From the NCBI GenBank assembly GCA_031289515.1, contig JAITPH010000191.1, positions 1 to 6,200 of the forward strand: a DNA stretch of 6,200 nucleotides, given 5' to 3'. Below the pieces are notes generated by a model. That model ran no database searches. It was not told where the DNA came from and saw only the letters and a program-made list of their open reading frames with translations. Positions 1 to 6,200 of this stretch are shown here, one piece after another (position 1 is the stretch's first letter; the number at the start of each line of letters is the position of its first letter). Source of the DNA: Tannerella sp. (lineage in GTDB: Bacteria; Bacteroidota; Bacteroidia; Bacteroidales; Tannerellaceae). Position numbers and translations under genes: made by a program.

Positions 1-145
1 ATAGTTATTAACTTTTTACTCCAATTTAGGTTGTAAAGAACGAAGCAATCCAGAATACCTGTATAACTCTGGATTGCTTCGTCCATCGCAATGACGAAAT
101 GCCTGCTTTAATTTTTAACTTTCAATTTCCAACTCCAAATTGAGT
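1..145. other. Non-coding region downstream of the decarboxylase operon
   Basis: No credible gene is seen here. The region follows the stop codon of the beta-subunit gene. It contains the inverted repeat described separately (40-96), flanked on both sides by T-rich stretches on the + strand that share short words (TTAACTTT at 8-15 and 115-122, ACTCCAA at 18-24 and 132-138). A minor 5-bp hairpin, AACTC/GAGTT at 131-135/142-146, overlaps the operon's stop codon. Neither hairpin is followed by a run of U in the minus-strand transcript, so no canonical intrinsic terminator can be named. Confidence 0.7.
40..96. repeat. Palindromic dispersed-repeat-like element
   Basis: Positions 40-54 and 68-82 form a perfect 15-bp inverted repeat (arm ACGAAGCAATCCAGA) around a 13-nt loop. 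Adjacent positions 86-96 read TCGCAATGACG. On the minus strand the order is CGTCATTGCGA, four bases, then CGAAGCAATCCAGA. From memory, this CGTCATTGCGAG...CGAAGCAATCC pattern is a short palindromic repeat scattered between genes in many unrelated bacteria; no genome search was possible here. The CGTCATTGCGA block is present on one side only, so the copy looks asymmetric or truncated. The hairpin starts about 64 nt after the operon's last stop codon and could slow or end transcription or protect the mRNA 3' end, but it lacks a following U-tract on the minus strand. Confidence 0.65.
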
Positions 146-1306
146 TTATCCCAGAAATCCCAGCAATATACCGGCAGCGACGGCAGAGCCGATTACGCCG
201 GCTACGTTTGGTCCCATTGCGTGCATGAGCAGGTAGTTGCTTGGGTCGTATTTCAATCCTTCTATCTGCGAGATACGCGCCGAATCGGGTACGGCAGAAA
301 CGCCTGCGTTACCGATAAGCGGATTTATCTTGTTGCCGTTGCGGAGGAAGAGATTGAAGAACTTGACAAACAAAACGCCTGCGCAAGTAGCGATAACAAA
401 CGACAGTGCGCCTAATCCGAATATCTTGATGGAATCCAACGTAAGGAACTGCGTCGCCTGCGTTGATGCGCCTACCGTCACTCCGAGCAGGATAGTCACG
501 ATGTCTATCATAGGACCTCTGGCAGTCTCGGCCAAACGCCGCGTCACGCCGCTTTCCTTTATCAGGTTGCCGAAAAACAACATGCCCAACAACGGCAGAC
601 CAGACGGCACAAGAAATGTAGTAAGCAACAGTCCCACTATCGGAAAAATAATCTTTTCGGTAGACGAAACGACGCGCGGCGGTTTCATTCGTATGACACG
701 TTCCTTTTTCGTAGTCAGCAGTCGCATGAACGGCGGTTGTATGATAGGCACCAAAGCCATGTATGAATAAGCCGAGACAGCGATAGCGCCCATCAGATTC
801 GGAGCAAGTTTCGAGGACAGGAAGATAGCCGTCGGGCCGTCGGCGCCGCCGATAATACCGATTGCACCAGCCTGATTAGGCTCGAATCCCATTTGCAGGG
901 CTATTATGTAAGCGCCGAAAATACCAAACTGGGCAGCAGCTCCGATAAGCATCAGTTTAGGATTGGAAATGAGAGCGGAGAAGTCGGTCATAGCCCCGAT
1001 TCCAAGGAATATCAGAGGCGGATACCAGCCTTTGACCACCCCCTGATAGAGGATGTTAAGCACTGATCCTTCTTCGTAAATACCTATTTGCAGACCTGCG
1101 TCCTTAAACGGTATGTTTCCTATCAACATGCCAAAGCCGATGGGTATAAGAAGCATAGGCTCAAATTCATATTTTATTGCCAGAAATATGAAGAATATAC
1201 CCACGAAAATCATTATGGCATGTCCCAAAGTAGCATGTGCAAATCCTGTATACGACAGGAATGTCTGCAAATTATCTACTAAAAACGTAAAAAAACTTTC
1301 TTGCAT
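146..1306 (-). CDS. mmdB: Sodium-translocating decarboxylase beta subunit (methylmalonyl-CoA/oxaloacetate decarboxylase type)
   Basis: This 386-residue, very hydrophobic integral membrane protein belongs to the OadB/MmdB/GcdB family. It decarboxylates the carboxybiotin delivered by the carrier protein and couples this to Na+ export across the inner membrane. The family's diagnostic blocks are visible: GGADGPTAIF around residues 153-161, and NPLIGNAGVSAVPDSAR at 328-344. Residues shown to matter in Klebsiella OadB (D203, Y229, N373, G377, S382, R389) have exact spacing counterparts here: D156, Y182, N328, G332, S337 and R344, so the pump appears intact. The length is slightly shorter than the Klebsiella protein but usual for this subgroup. 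The ATG at 1306 starts 8 nt after the carrier-protein stop, with no Shine-Dalgarno. It is the last gene of the operon. Automated annotation often calls it oadB; the neighbouring MmdA-type alpha subunit makes methylmalonyl-CoA the more likely substrate. Confidence 0.95.
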   Translation of the reverse strand: MQESFFTFLVDNLQTFLSYTGFAHATLGHAIMIFVGIFFIFLAIKYEFEPMLLIPIGFGMLIGNIPFKDAGLQIGIYEEGSVLNILYQGVVKGWYPPLIFLGIGAMTDFSALISNPKLMLIGAAAQFGIFGAYIIALQMGFEPNQAGAIGIIGGADGPTAIFLSSKLAPNLMGAIAVSAYSYMALVPIIQPPFMRLLTTKKERVIRMKPPRVVSSTEKIIFPIVGLLLTTFLVPSGLPLLGMLFFGNLIKESGVTRRLAETARGPMIDIVTILLGVTVGASTQATQFLTLDSIKIFGLGALSFVIATCAGVLFVKFFNLFLRNGNKINPLIGNAGVSAVPDSARISQIEGLKYDPSNYLLMHAMGPNVAGVIGSAVAAGILLGFLG

Positions 1307-1314
1307 GGTATGGT

Positions 1315-1749
1315 TTATTTAATGATTACCAATTCTGCCCCTTCCAGTACGGAATCGCCTTTACCGACCTTTATAGTCGCCACAACGCCGTCGCGGTCGG
1401 AAGGAATAGTATTTTCCATCTTCATGGCTTCGAGGACGAGCAGTTTTTGTCCCTTTTTAACCGTGTCGCCCTCCTTGCAGTCGATGCTGAGAATAACTCC
1501 CGGCAGCGGCGATTTGACAGAGCCTGCGGATGTTCCGGTGTTTGCCGGACGCGATACTACCGGAGCGCCCGAAGCTGTCGTAGGCGCCTGTACCGGACGC
1601 TTTACCGTTATTACCTGTTTCTTTACCGGCTTATCCATCTGTACTTTGTATGGAGTTCCGTTTACTTCGACTTCGGCTGTCGTGTCTTCTACCTTGTTAA
1701 CCGTTACATTATATATATTGCCGTTAATAGTATATTTAAACTGTTTCAT
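1315..1749 (-). CDS. mmdC: Biotin carboxyl carrier protein of the decarboxylase (gamma/MmdC type)
   Basis: This 144-residue protein carries the biotin that shuttles CO2 from the MmdA carboxyltransferase to the membrane beta subunit. Three parts are visible. Residues 1-45 form a small N-terminal domain (MKQFKYTINGNIYNV... and VEVNGTPYKV). Residues about 46-78 are a Pro/Ala/Thr/Ser-rich flexible linker. Residues about 79-144 are a biotinyl/lipoyl domain with the canonical EAMKMEN motif at 107-113; Lys110 is the expected biotinylation site, 35 residues from the C-terminus as usual. The preceding SPLPGVI replaces the common PMPG form, a mild change. The biotin must be attached by a ligase encoded elsewhere. 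The gene lies 18 nt after the OadG-like gene and 8 nt before the beta-subunit gene. A carrier for acetyl- or propionyl-CoA carboxylase is less likely because the beta subunit sits next door and no biotin carboxylase is present. Confidence 0.94.
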   Translation of the reverse strand: MKQFKYTINGNIYNVTVNKVEDTTAEVEVNGTPYKVQMDKPVKKQVITVKRPVQAPTTASGAPVVSRPANTGTSAGSVKSPLPGVILSIDCKEGDTVKKGQKLLVLEAMKMENTIPSDRDGVVATIKVGKGDSVLEGAELVIIK

Positions 1750-1767
1750 AATATTGTCAGAAAATTA

Positions 1768-2670
1768 TTAATGATTATTTGTTTTTGTAAACTCTCTCAT
1801 GCCATAAATCTTTGAACTCCATGGCGAATATCTGCGTGTCACCTTGTTGATGGTAAGCACGGTAGATTCGACGTCGTGAACGTCTTCCTCGACTTCAAAA
1901 AGCGCTGTGGCTATAGCTGCGAAGATAGCTCCCTCGTCGGTCAGACCTCCTTTTGCGGTTACATTTTCGACGCCTGCTTCCTTTGCTCTGCGGGCGCTAA
2001 GTTTTATAGCCGATTTTCCTATGCACTTGAATATGAAGAACAGCAGAAAAAGCCCGATGAACACTACAATCATGGCGGTAATTGTCATACCTGTTCCCAA
2101 TGAGTCGCGGAGAAGGAATTTTTCAATATTATCGTTTCTGTCGAGCGTCAGGTTGTTTGTGCTCGGAGTAACTTTATTGAGCGTAATCCATTTGTTCAAG
2201 CCGTCGGTTTCGCGGCCGAAACTCACATCGGCACGCTGACCGGCCGGAATCTTTATTTCATCGACAAGCGTCTTTCCGTCGGCATCGTACAGCGCAATGT
2301 AGTTTTCCTTGTCGGGGTCTAACGCGAAGTTCAGATGAAACGTGCCGCGAGAAGCATTTCCGTCGGCCCAAAACAATACATGCTGACGCGGACGGATTAT
2401 CGTCAGGACGTCGCCTTTCGGTATCGGGTATTTTTTATGATTCGACGGATCGTCCGTCAGATAGCAGCCGCCTATATTGACCGTTCCGGCCGAAGTGTTG
2501 AACAGTTCTATCCATCCGCTTCTTGTGCCGTATTCGTCAACGAAGTTTTGTTCGTTAACAACCAGAATTTCGTTTATCCGGATAGACGTCACCCTTTGCG
2601 CCTGAACGCCTGTCGCGACAAGCAACGCAAACAGCAATAGTAATCCTGTCTTATTTTTTGTCATCTTCAT
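1768..2670 (-). CDS. oadG: OadG-family membrane subunit with N-terminal lamin-tail domain
   Basis: This 300-residue protein is a fusion. Residues 1-24 look like a signal peptide (Lys-rich start, LLLLFALLVATG core, likely cut after VQA). Residues about 28-155 match the lamin-tail domain (LTD) pattern: RINEIL, then WIELFN, then an IGGCYLTDD strand, and later NYIALYDADGK and VSFGRETDG. One transmembrane segment spans about 194-216. The tail 217-300 contains AIATALFEVEEDVHD and RRYSPWSSKIYG, typical of Bacteroidota OadG/MmdD-like chains. OadG-type subunits (usually about 80-120 residues) anchor the soluble carboxyltransferase to the beta subunit. Predicted topology puts the LTD outside the cytoplasmic membrane and the OadG tail inside. 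The role of the LTD is unknown to me. The chosen ATG (2670) is 12 nt after the mmdA stop; an in-frame ATG at 2664 (Met3) is nearly equivalent. The mature N-terminal region could be called simply a lamin-tail protein, but the tail and operon position support the subunit role. Confidence 0.88.
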   Translation of the reverse strand: MKMTKNKTGLLLLFALLVATGVQAQRVTSIRINEILVVNEQNFVDEYGTRSGWIELFNTSAGTVNIGGCYLTDDPSNHKKYPIPKGDVLTIIRPRQHVLFWADGNASRGTFHLNFALDPDKENYIALYDADGKTLVDEIKIPAGQRADVSFGRETDGLNKWITLNKVTPSTNNLTLDRNDNIEKFLLRDSLGTGMTITAMIVVFIGLFLLFFIFKCIGKSAIKLSARRAKEAGVENVTAKGGLTDEGAIFAAIATALFEVEEDVHDVESTVLTINKVTRRYSPWSSKIYGMREFTKTNNH

Positions 2671-2682
2671 GCTGTTTCGATT

Positions 2683-4236
2683 TTATAAGGGAATATTTCC
2701 ATGTTTCTTGGCAGGATTGCTCAACTTCTTCGTCTGCAACTGTTGCAGAGCGCGGATAACGCGGAAGCGGGTGTTGCGCGGCTCAATCACATCATCAATA
2801 TAGCCATATTTTGCAGCATTATACGGATTTGCGAACAATCTGTTGTATTCATCAACTTTTTCGGTTATCAGCGCCGCCGGATTCGCCGCGTCCCTGATTT
2901 CTTTTGCGTATAACACTTCTGCTGCGCCGGAGCCGCCCATTACGGCAATTTCGGCAGTAGGCCATGCGTAGTTAATGTCGCCGCGCAGTTGCTTGCAACT
3001 CATTACGATATGCGAGCCGCCGTATGATTTGCGCAGGGTTACGGTCACTTTAGGCACGGTAGCTTCGCCGTAGGCATAAAGAAGTTTCGCTCCGTGCAGG
3101 ATTACGCCGTTATATTCCTGACCTGTTCCGGGCAGGAAGCCGGGCACGTCTACGAGCGTGACAAGCGGAATGTTGAAAGCGTCGCAGAAACGTACAAATC
3201 TTGCGCCTTTGCGCGAAGCGTTGCTGTCGAGTACGCCTGCAAGGTATTTCGGCTGATTGGCGACGATACCTACCGACTGTCCGTTGAAACGGGCAAATCC
3301 GATGATAATGTTCTTGGCGTAGTGCGGCTGGATTTCAAAAAACTCGTTGTTATCAACGATAGTCGTTATGACTTCGCTTATGTCGTAAGCCTGATTGGCG
3401 CTGTCGGGGATGATTTCGTTAAGGATATCGTCGAGACGGTCGATATGATCCTGACAGTCCAGATAAGGCGGCTCTTCGAGGTTGTTCTGAGGTATGTAAC
3501 TCAGCAGTTTACGTATCATGGCGAGACCTTCTTCTTCGGTCTTTGCCGTCAGATGCGTTACGCCGGATTTTGTCGAATGAACGCTTGCACCGCCGAGGTC
3601 TTCCTGCGAGACGTCCTCGCCTGTAACGGTTTTAACTACTTTCGGACCGGTAAGGAACATATATGAAGTGCCTTCGGTCATCAGGGTGAAGTCGGTCAGA
3701 GCAGGCGAATAAACAGCGCCGCCTGCGCACGGACCGAAAATGCCGGAAATTTGCGGTATCACGCCCGAAGACATGATATTGCGCTGGAATATTTCGGCAT
3801 AGCCTGCGAGGGCGTTGATACCCTCCTGAATACGAGCGCCTCCGGAGTCGTTTATGCCGATACACGGAGCGCCCATTTTCATTGCCATGTCCATTACTTT
3901 ACATATTTTCTGCGACATGGTTTCGGAGAGCGAGCCGCCGAACACGGTAAAATCCTGCGCAAAGACGTAAACAAGCCGTCCTTCGATAGTACCGCAGCCT
4001 GTAATAACGCCGTCGCCCAGACTTTTCTTCTTTTCCTGTCCGAAATTTACGCAGCGATGTTCGACGAACATGTCCATCTCTTCAAAACTGCCTTCGTCTA
4101 AAAGCATCGATATGCGTTCGCGGGCGGTATATTTACCCCTCTGATGCTGTTTTTCAATAGCTTGTTCTCCGCCTCCGAGACGCGCTTTTTCGCGTAAAGA
4201 GATTAACTCTTTTACTTTATCAAGTTGATTTCCCAT
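2683..4236 (-). CDS. mmdA: Methylmalonyl-CoA decarboxylase alpha subunit (carboxyltransferase)
   Basis: This 517-residue cytoplasmic enzyme of the acyl-CoA carboxyltransferase family transfers the carboxyl group of (S)-methylmalonyl-CoA to carrier-bound biotin, giving propionyl-CoA. The N-terminal crotonase-like half has SGGARIQEG (131-139) and GPCAGGAVYSPALTDF (168-183), which form the first oxyanion pocket. The C-terminal half has VDVPGFLPGTGQE (362-374), RKSYGGSHIVM (402-412) and the DINYAWPTAEIAVMGG segment (420-435). Length and motifs fit both MmdA and the beta chain of propionyl-CoA carboxylase (PccB), which sequence motifs alone do not separate well. The adjoining biotin carrier, OadG-like and sodium-pump genes, and the absence of a biotin carboxylase, favour the decarboxylase. 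It follows the epimerase by 26 nt. The leader is AT-rich with no Shine-Dalgarno, as is normal in Bacteroidota. No truncation or missing motif is seen. Confidence 0.95.
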   Translation of the reverse strand: MGNQLDKVKELISLREKARLGGGEQAIEKQHQRGKYTARERISMLLDEGSFEEMDMFVEHRCVNFGQEKKKSLGDGVITGCGTIEGRLVYVFAQDFTVFGGSLSETMSQKICKVMDMAMKMGAPCIGINDSGGARIQEGINALAGYAEIFQRNIMSSGVIPQISGIFGPCAGGAVYSPALTDFTLMTEGTSYMFLTGPKVVKTVTGEDVSQEDLGGASVHSTKSGVTHLTAKTEEEGLAMIRKLLSYIPQNNLEEPPYLDCQDHIDRLDDILNEIIPDSANQAYDISEVITTIVDNNEFFEIQPHYAKNIIIGFARFNGQSVGIVANQPKYLAGVLDSNASRKGARFVRFCDAFNIPLVTLVDVPGFLPGTGQEYNGVILHGAKLLYAYGEATVPKVTVTLRKSYGGSHIVMSCKQLRGDINYAWPTAEIAVMGGSGAAEVLYAKEIRDAANPAALITEKVDEYNRLFANPYNAAKYGYIDDVIEPRNTRFRVIRALQQLQTKKLSNPAKKHGNIPL

Positions 4237-4262
4237 TATATAAATTGTTTATTATTAAGATA

Positions 4263-4664
4263 TTAGTACATACATAATTCTGTCAATACACCGTGAGTAG
4301 ACTTAGGATGCAGGAAGGCGATTTTCAGACCTTCGGCCCCTCCGCGCGGAGCTTTGTCTATTAGCTGAACGCCTTTGGATTCAACGTCTGCGAGCGCAGC
4401 GCCGACATCGGGAACGGCGAAAGCTATGTGATGAATGCCTTCTCCACGTTTCTCAATGAACTTGGCTATCGTGCTTTCGTCCGACGTCGGCTCAAGCAGT
4501 TCTATTTTTGTCTGTCCGATTTTGAAAAATGCCGTTTTTACTTTCTGGTCTGCAACGACTTCGATGTTGTAGCATTTAACGCCTAAAACTTGTTCGTAAT
4601 AAGGCAGTTGTTCTTCGATGCTTTTTACGGCTATACCAAGATGTTCTATATGCGAAATGTCCAT
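4263..4664 (-). CDS. mce: Methylmalonyl-CoA epimerase
   Basis: This 133-residue protein of the vicinal oxygen chelate (VOC) superfamily interconverts (R)- and (S)-methylmalonyl-CoA, supplying the isomer used by MmdA. Two beta-alpha-beta-beta-beta modules are visible, each starting with a His strand: HIEHLGIAV (5-13) and GIHHIAFAV (76-84). By comparison with the Propionibacterium enzyme, the likely metal ligands are His8, Glu55 (in KIELLEP), His79 and Glu129 (in LTELC); Glu35 and Glu129 are the likely acid/base pair, and they are present. Length is typical. It is the first gene after the promoter and is followed by mmdA, the usual pairing in propionate producers. Glyoxalase I shares the fold, but the HHIAFAV and HPKSTHGVLTELC segments and the context favour the epimerase. 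The ATG at 4664 lies about 36 nt from the predicted transcription start. Confidence 0.95.
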   Translation of the reverse strand: MDISHIEHLGIAVKSIEEQLPYYEQVLGVKCYNIEVVADQKVKTAFFKIGQTKIELLEPTSDESTIAKFIEKRGEGIHHIAFAVPDVGAALADVESKGVQLIDKAPRGGAEGLKIAFLHPKSTHGVLTELCMY

Positions 4665-4790
4665 AATTAAATATTAAAAGTTATTAATGTTCTAAATTTC
4701 GCCGCAAAGGTACGAAAAAAAACCGAATACAATATATCGCATGTAAAATGTTTTCTTGTGAATGATTTTTTTTGAGAGGTAACTTCTTCT
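4665..4790. other. Intergenic region between the ATPase gene and the epimerase operon
   Basis: This AT-rich stretch separates the two transcription units and holds the operon promoter. Just after the ATPase stop codon, the minus strand has a purine-rich stretch and an A-run (complement of the T-run at 4766-4773) but no hairpin followed by U residues, so no terminator for the ATPase gene can be shown. Some read-through into the operon is possible. Confidence 0.7.
4705..4732 (-). promoter_or_regulatory. Predicted Bacteroidota-type promoter of the mce-mmd operon
   Basis: Read on the minus strand, TACCTTTG (4712-4705) fits the -7 consensus TAnnTTTG exactly. TTG (4732-4730) sits 17 nt upstream as a -33 element. 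Transcription would start near position 4700, giving an untranslated leader of about 36 nt before the epimerase ATG. It is the only good match I noticed ahead of the five closely spaced genes, so it probably drives them all. The spacer contains an 8-nt T-run and another A-run lies upstream at 4773-4766. No operator palindrome or riboswitch-like fold is evident in the short leader. Confidence 0.75.
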
Positions 4791-6200
4791 TTATCTTATC
4801 TCTTCTGCCTCGACTTTGTCCTTGCCGGTAAATATCACTATCAGATAGCGCATGTCCGTGCGGTCGCGAAACAGGTGCGAGGCGCGGTATTTTTCTATCT
4901 GCTCAATGGCTGCCGCGCGCTTGGCGGCTATCAGTGATGCGTTGTTTTCATCGCTTTTCTTGACATATTTTATCTCCCACACCCATTCGGACAGAACTTC
5001 GGGATTTTGACCTCTTTTCCTGTGCAGGTAAATATCCGTATAGCCGGATGTGACTTCCGTCTCCGATAGAGGAATATAATAATTGCCGTAGAAAAGGTTG
5101 TTCATCAGCAGAACTTTCAGATACTTCTCGTCGAACTGCTCCAAATCCCTGTTCGACAACCGGCTGATGATGTTCTGGCTCACATAGTTGATGAACGGAC
5201 GGGGATTGTTTTCAAAACCAAGCATGTACATTGCTTCCGAGAGGCAGGCAAAATCAATCAGCACATCCGTATTGCGGTCTTTTGTCATGCGCATAAGATA
5301 ATCCCAGTATATCGTCCTTATCGAATAGTTCGGCACTTTCAGGCGCATCCTGCCCGGCTGACTGTTGTCTATCGTCAGCAATCCCATGTAACACAGCAGG
5401 GACGTGAAACATTCGCTCTCGGTAAGCTGATTGAGCGAAAACTTGCTTATCACCTCGCCCGGTATGACATTCTCCCTTATAATCGCCATGATTATGTTTC
5501 GGTTTGTTCCCGACTGTATCAGGCGACGCAAACGTCCGTAGTCGGTCTTGAGGTTGTCGTCGAGCAGGTATTCAGGCGGTTTCCCTTCGTTTAATATCTG
5601 ACCGAAGTAATACAGCATCATTGACGGATTGTATACCCTGTTTTCTCCATTTTTGTGAAACATGTAACCGTTGTAGAAATATTCCAAATCTACATTGATT
5701 AACGACCTGTCAACGTCCGTTTCTTCCATAAACTTATCGACTTCTTCCATCGTAAAGCCCAATATTTCGTTGTATTTTTCTTTCAGAGAAATGTTGTTCG
5801 AGATGTTGAATCCGCTTGTCATGTCATCAAGCATGATCGGCGTTATGCCGGTCAGCAGAACGCGGTCGACTATTGTCTTTGTGCTTGCCTTGAGCGCTTC
5901 GTAGAAGTCGCGCACGATGCTGTTTGCGCCTGTCATGCGCCTGTACAGGTCGTCGCCCTCGTCGCTTCCCATAGCGATCAGGTCGTTGGCAAAATGGTCG
6001 TATTCATCTATTATTACGTAGACTTTTCGGCCGATCTGTTCGGCAAACCTGAAAAACTGATTCATTGCTTTGATACCCCGCCTTTCGGAAGTCCTGTCTT
6101 CTTTAAAGATGTCCATGTCGGGGTATCTCATTTTGTATGCGGTAAAACTCGCGTCGACCCAATCCTCCAGCACGCCGTCGAATGACACTAAAAACCGTTT
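4791..6200 (-). CDS. AAA-ATPase-like protein with C-terminal PD-(D/E)XK nuclease-like domain, 5' partial
   Basis: The reading frame stays open to the window's right edge (first visible residues KRFLVSFDG), so the true start lies outside; a GTG at 6188 is internal, not a start I would choose. The 469 visible residues match the large Bacteroidota/Firmicutes family usually named AAA-ATPase_like plus PD-(D/E)XK nuclease superfamily. Numbering from the first visible residue, a Walker B motif VYVIIDEYDHF has its acidic pair at 65-66. A sensor-1-like LLTGITPIML is at about 115-124, followed by SGFN (129-132) and LGFTMEEV (147-154). The C-terminus has the nuclease signature: Asp389 in SGYTDIYL and Glu409-x-Lys411 in VWEIKYVKK. 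The Walker A region, normally N-terminal, is missing only because the window ends. Biological function is not established; roles in mobile elements or defence have been suggested for the family. The separate promoter downstream indicates it is not part of the propionate operon. Confidence 0.85.
   Translation of the reverse strand, partial: KRFLVSFDGVLEDWVDASFTAYKMRYPDMDIFKEDRTSERRGIKAMNQFFRFAEQIGRKVYVIIDEYDHFANDLIAMGSDEGDDLYRRMTGANSIVRDFYEALKASTKTIVDRVLLTGITPIMLDDMTSGFNISNNISLKEKYNEILGFTMEEVDKFMEETDVDRSLINVDLEYFYNGYMFHKNGENRVYNPSMMLYYFGQILNEGKPPEYLLDDNLKTDYGRLRRLIQSGTNRNIIMAIIRENVIPGEVISKFSLNQLTESECFTSLLCYMGLLTIDNSQPGRMRLKVPNYSIRTIYWDYLMRMTKDRNTDVLIDFACLSEAMYMLGFENNPRPFINYVSQNIISRLSNRDLEQFDEKYLKVLLMNNLFYGNYYIPLSETEVTSGYTDIYLHRKRGQNPEVLSEWVWEIKYVKKSDENNASLIAAKRAAAIEQIEKYRASHLFRDRTDMRYLIVIFTGKDKVEAEEIR

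Noticed and set aside
40..82. Intrinsic terminator for the operon
   Set aside because: The stem is strong, but the minus-strand sequence after it (TCTTTACAACC) lacks a proper U-run and the loop is 13 nt long. It fits a dispersed repeat better; a termination role is left open.
237..770. 177-codon open frame on the + strand inside the beta-subunit gene
   Set aside because: Antisense to a gene with intact family motifs throughout; the composition is that of a reversed membrane-protein gene, with no recognisable domain.
1301..1771. 156-codon + strand frame covering the biotin carrier gene
   Set aside because: The opposite strand encodes a textbook biotinyl domain with EAMKM; the + strand frame runs over the gene junctions and shows only Ser/Thr-rich shadow sequence.
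3094..3666. 190-codon open frame on the + strand inside mmdA
   Set aside because: It lies wholly antisense to a strongly conserved enzyme gene, its translation resembles no family I know, and it has no promoter or leader of its own. It is a frame shadow.
3632..3865. 77-codon minus-strand frame overlapping mmdA in another frame
   Set aside because: Arg-rich out-of-frame translation inside the conserved carboxyltransferase core; no evidence of a frameshift, since the mmdA frame is continuous.
2683..4236. Propionyl-CoA carboxylase beta subunit as the identity of this gene
   Set aside because: Motifs alone allow it, but no biotin carboxylase subunit is nearby, while the sodium-pump beta subunit, OadG-like chain and separate carrier are all present in the same cluster.
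1..6200. CRISPR array, tRNA, rRNA or insertion sequence
   Set aside because: I saw no regularly spaced repeats, no cloverleaf-like or rRNA-like segments and no transposase frame on either strand.

Overview
The window looks like chromosomal DNA from a member of the Bacteroidota, most likely of the order Bacteroidales. Three things point there: a promoter that fits the Bacteroidota -33/-7 pattern (TTG, 17 nt, TACCTTTG); AT-rich leaders with no clear Shine-Dalgarno sequence before every gene; and an OadG-type subunit carrying an N-terminal lamin-tail domain. The species cannot be named from this window.

All recognisable genes lie on the minus strand, so transcription runs from high to low coordinates. 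At the right edge (4791-6200) is the 3' part of a gene for an AAA-ATPase-like protein with a C-terminal PD-(D/E)XK nuclease-like domain; its 5' end is outside the window. A 126-nt intergenic region (4665-4790) follows and holds the promoter. Then comes a tight five-gene cluster: methylmalonyl-CoA epimerase (4263-4664), carboxyltransferase alpha subunit MmdA (2683-4236), lamin-tail/OadG fusion membrane subunit (1768-2670), biotin carboxyl carrier protein (1315-1749) and beta subunit, the sodium-pumping decarboxylase (146-1306). Gaps are 26, 12, 18 and 8 nt, which suggests one operon. The last 145 nt (1-145) are non-coding and contain a 15-bp inverted repeat that resembles a widely dispersed bacterial repeat.

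Together the five genes make the last steps of the succinate-to-propionate pathway. The epimerase converts (R)- to (S)-methylmalonyl-CoA. MmdA moves the carboxyl group to the biotin of the carrier protein, leaving propionyl-CoA. The beta subunit decarboxylates carboxybiotin and exports Na+. The OadG-like subunit anchors the complex. Methylmalonyl-CoA mutase and biotin ligase are not in the window. The gene order matches the mmdADECB cluster known from Veillonella, without mmdE and with the epimerase added in front.

I found no convincing undescribed system. The least explained element is the extracytoplasmic lamin-tail domain built into a subunit of a sodium pump.
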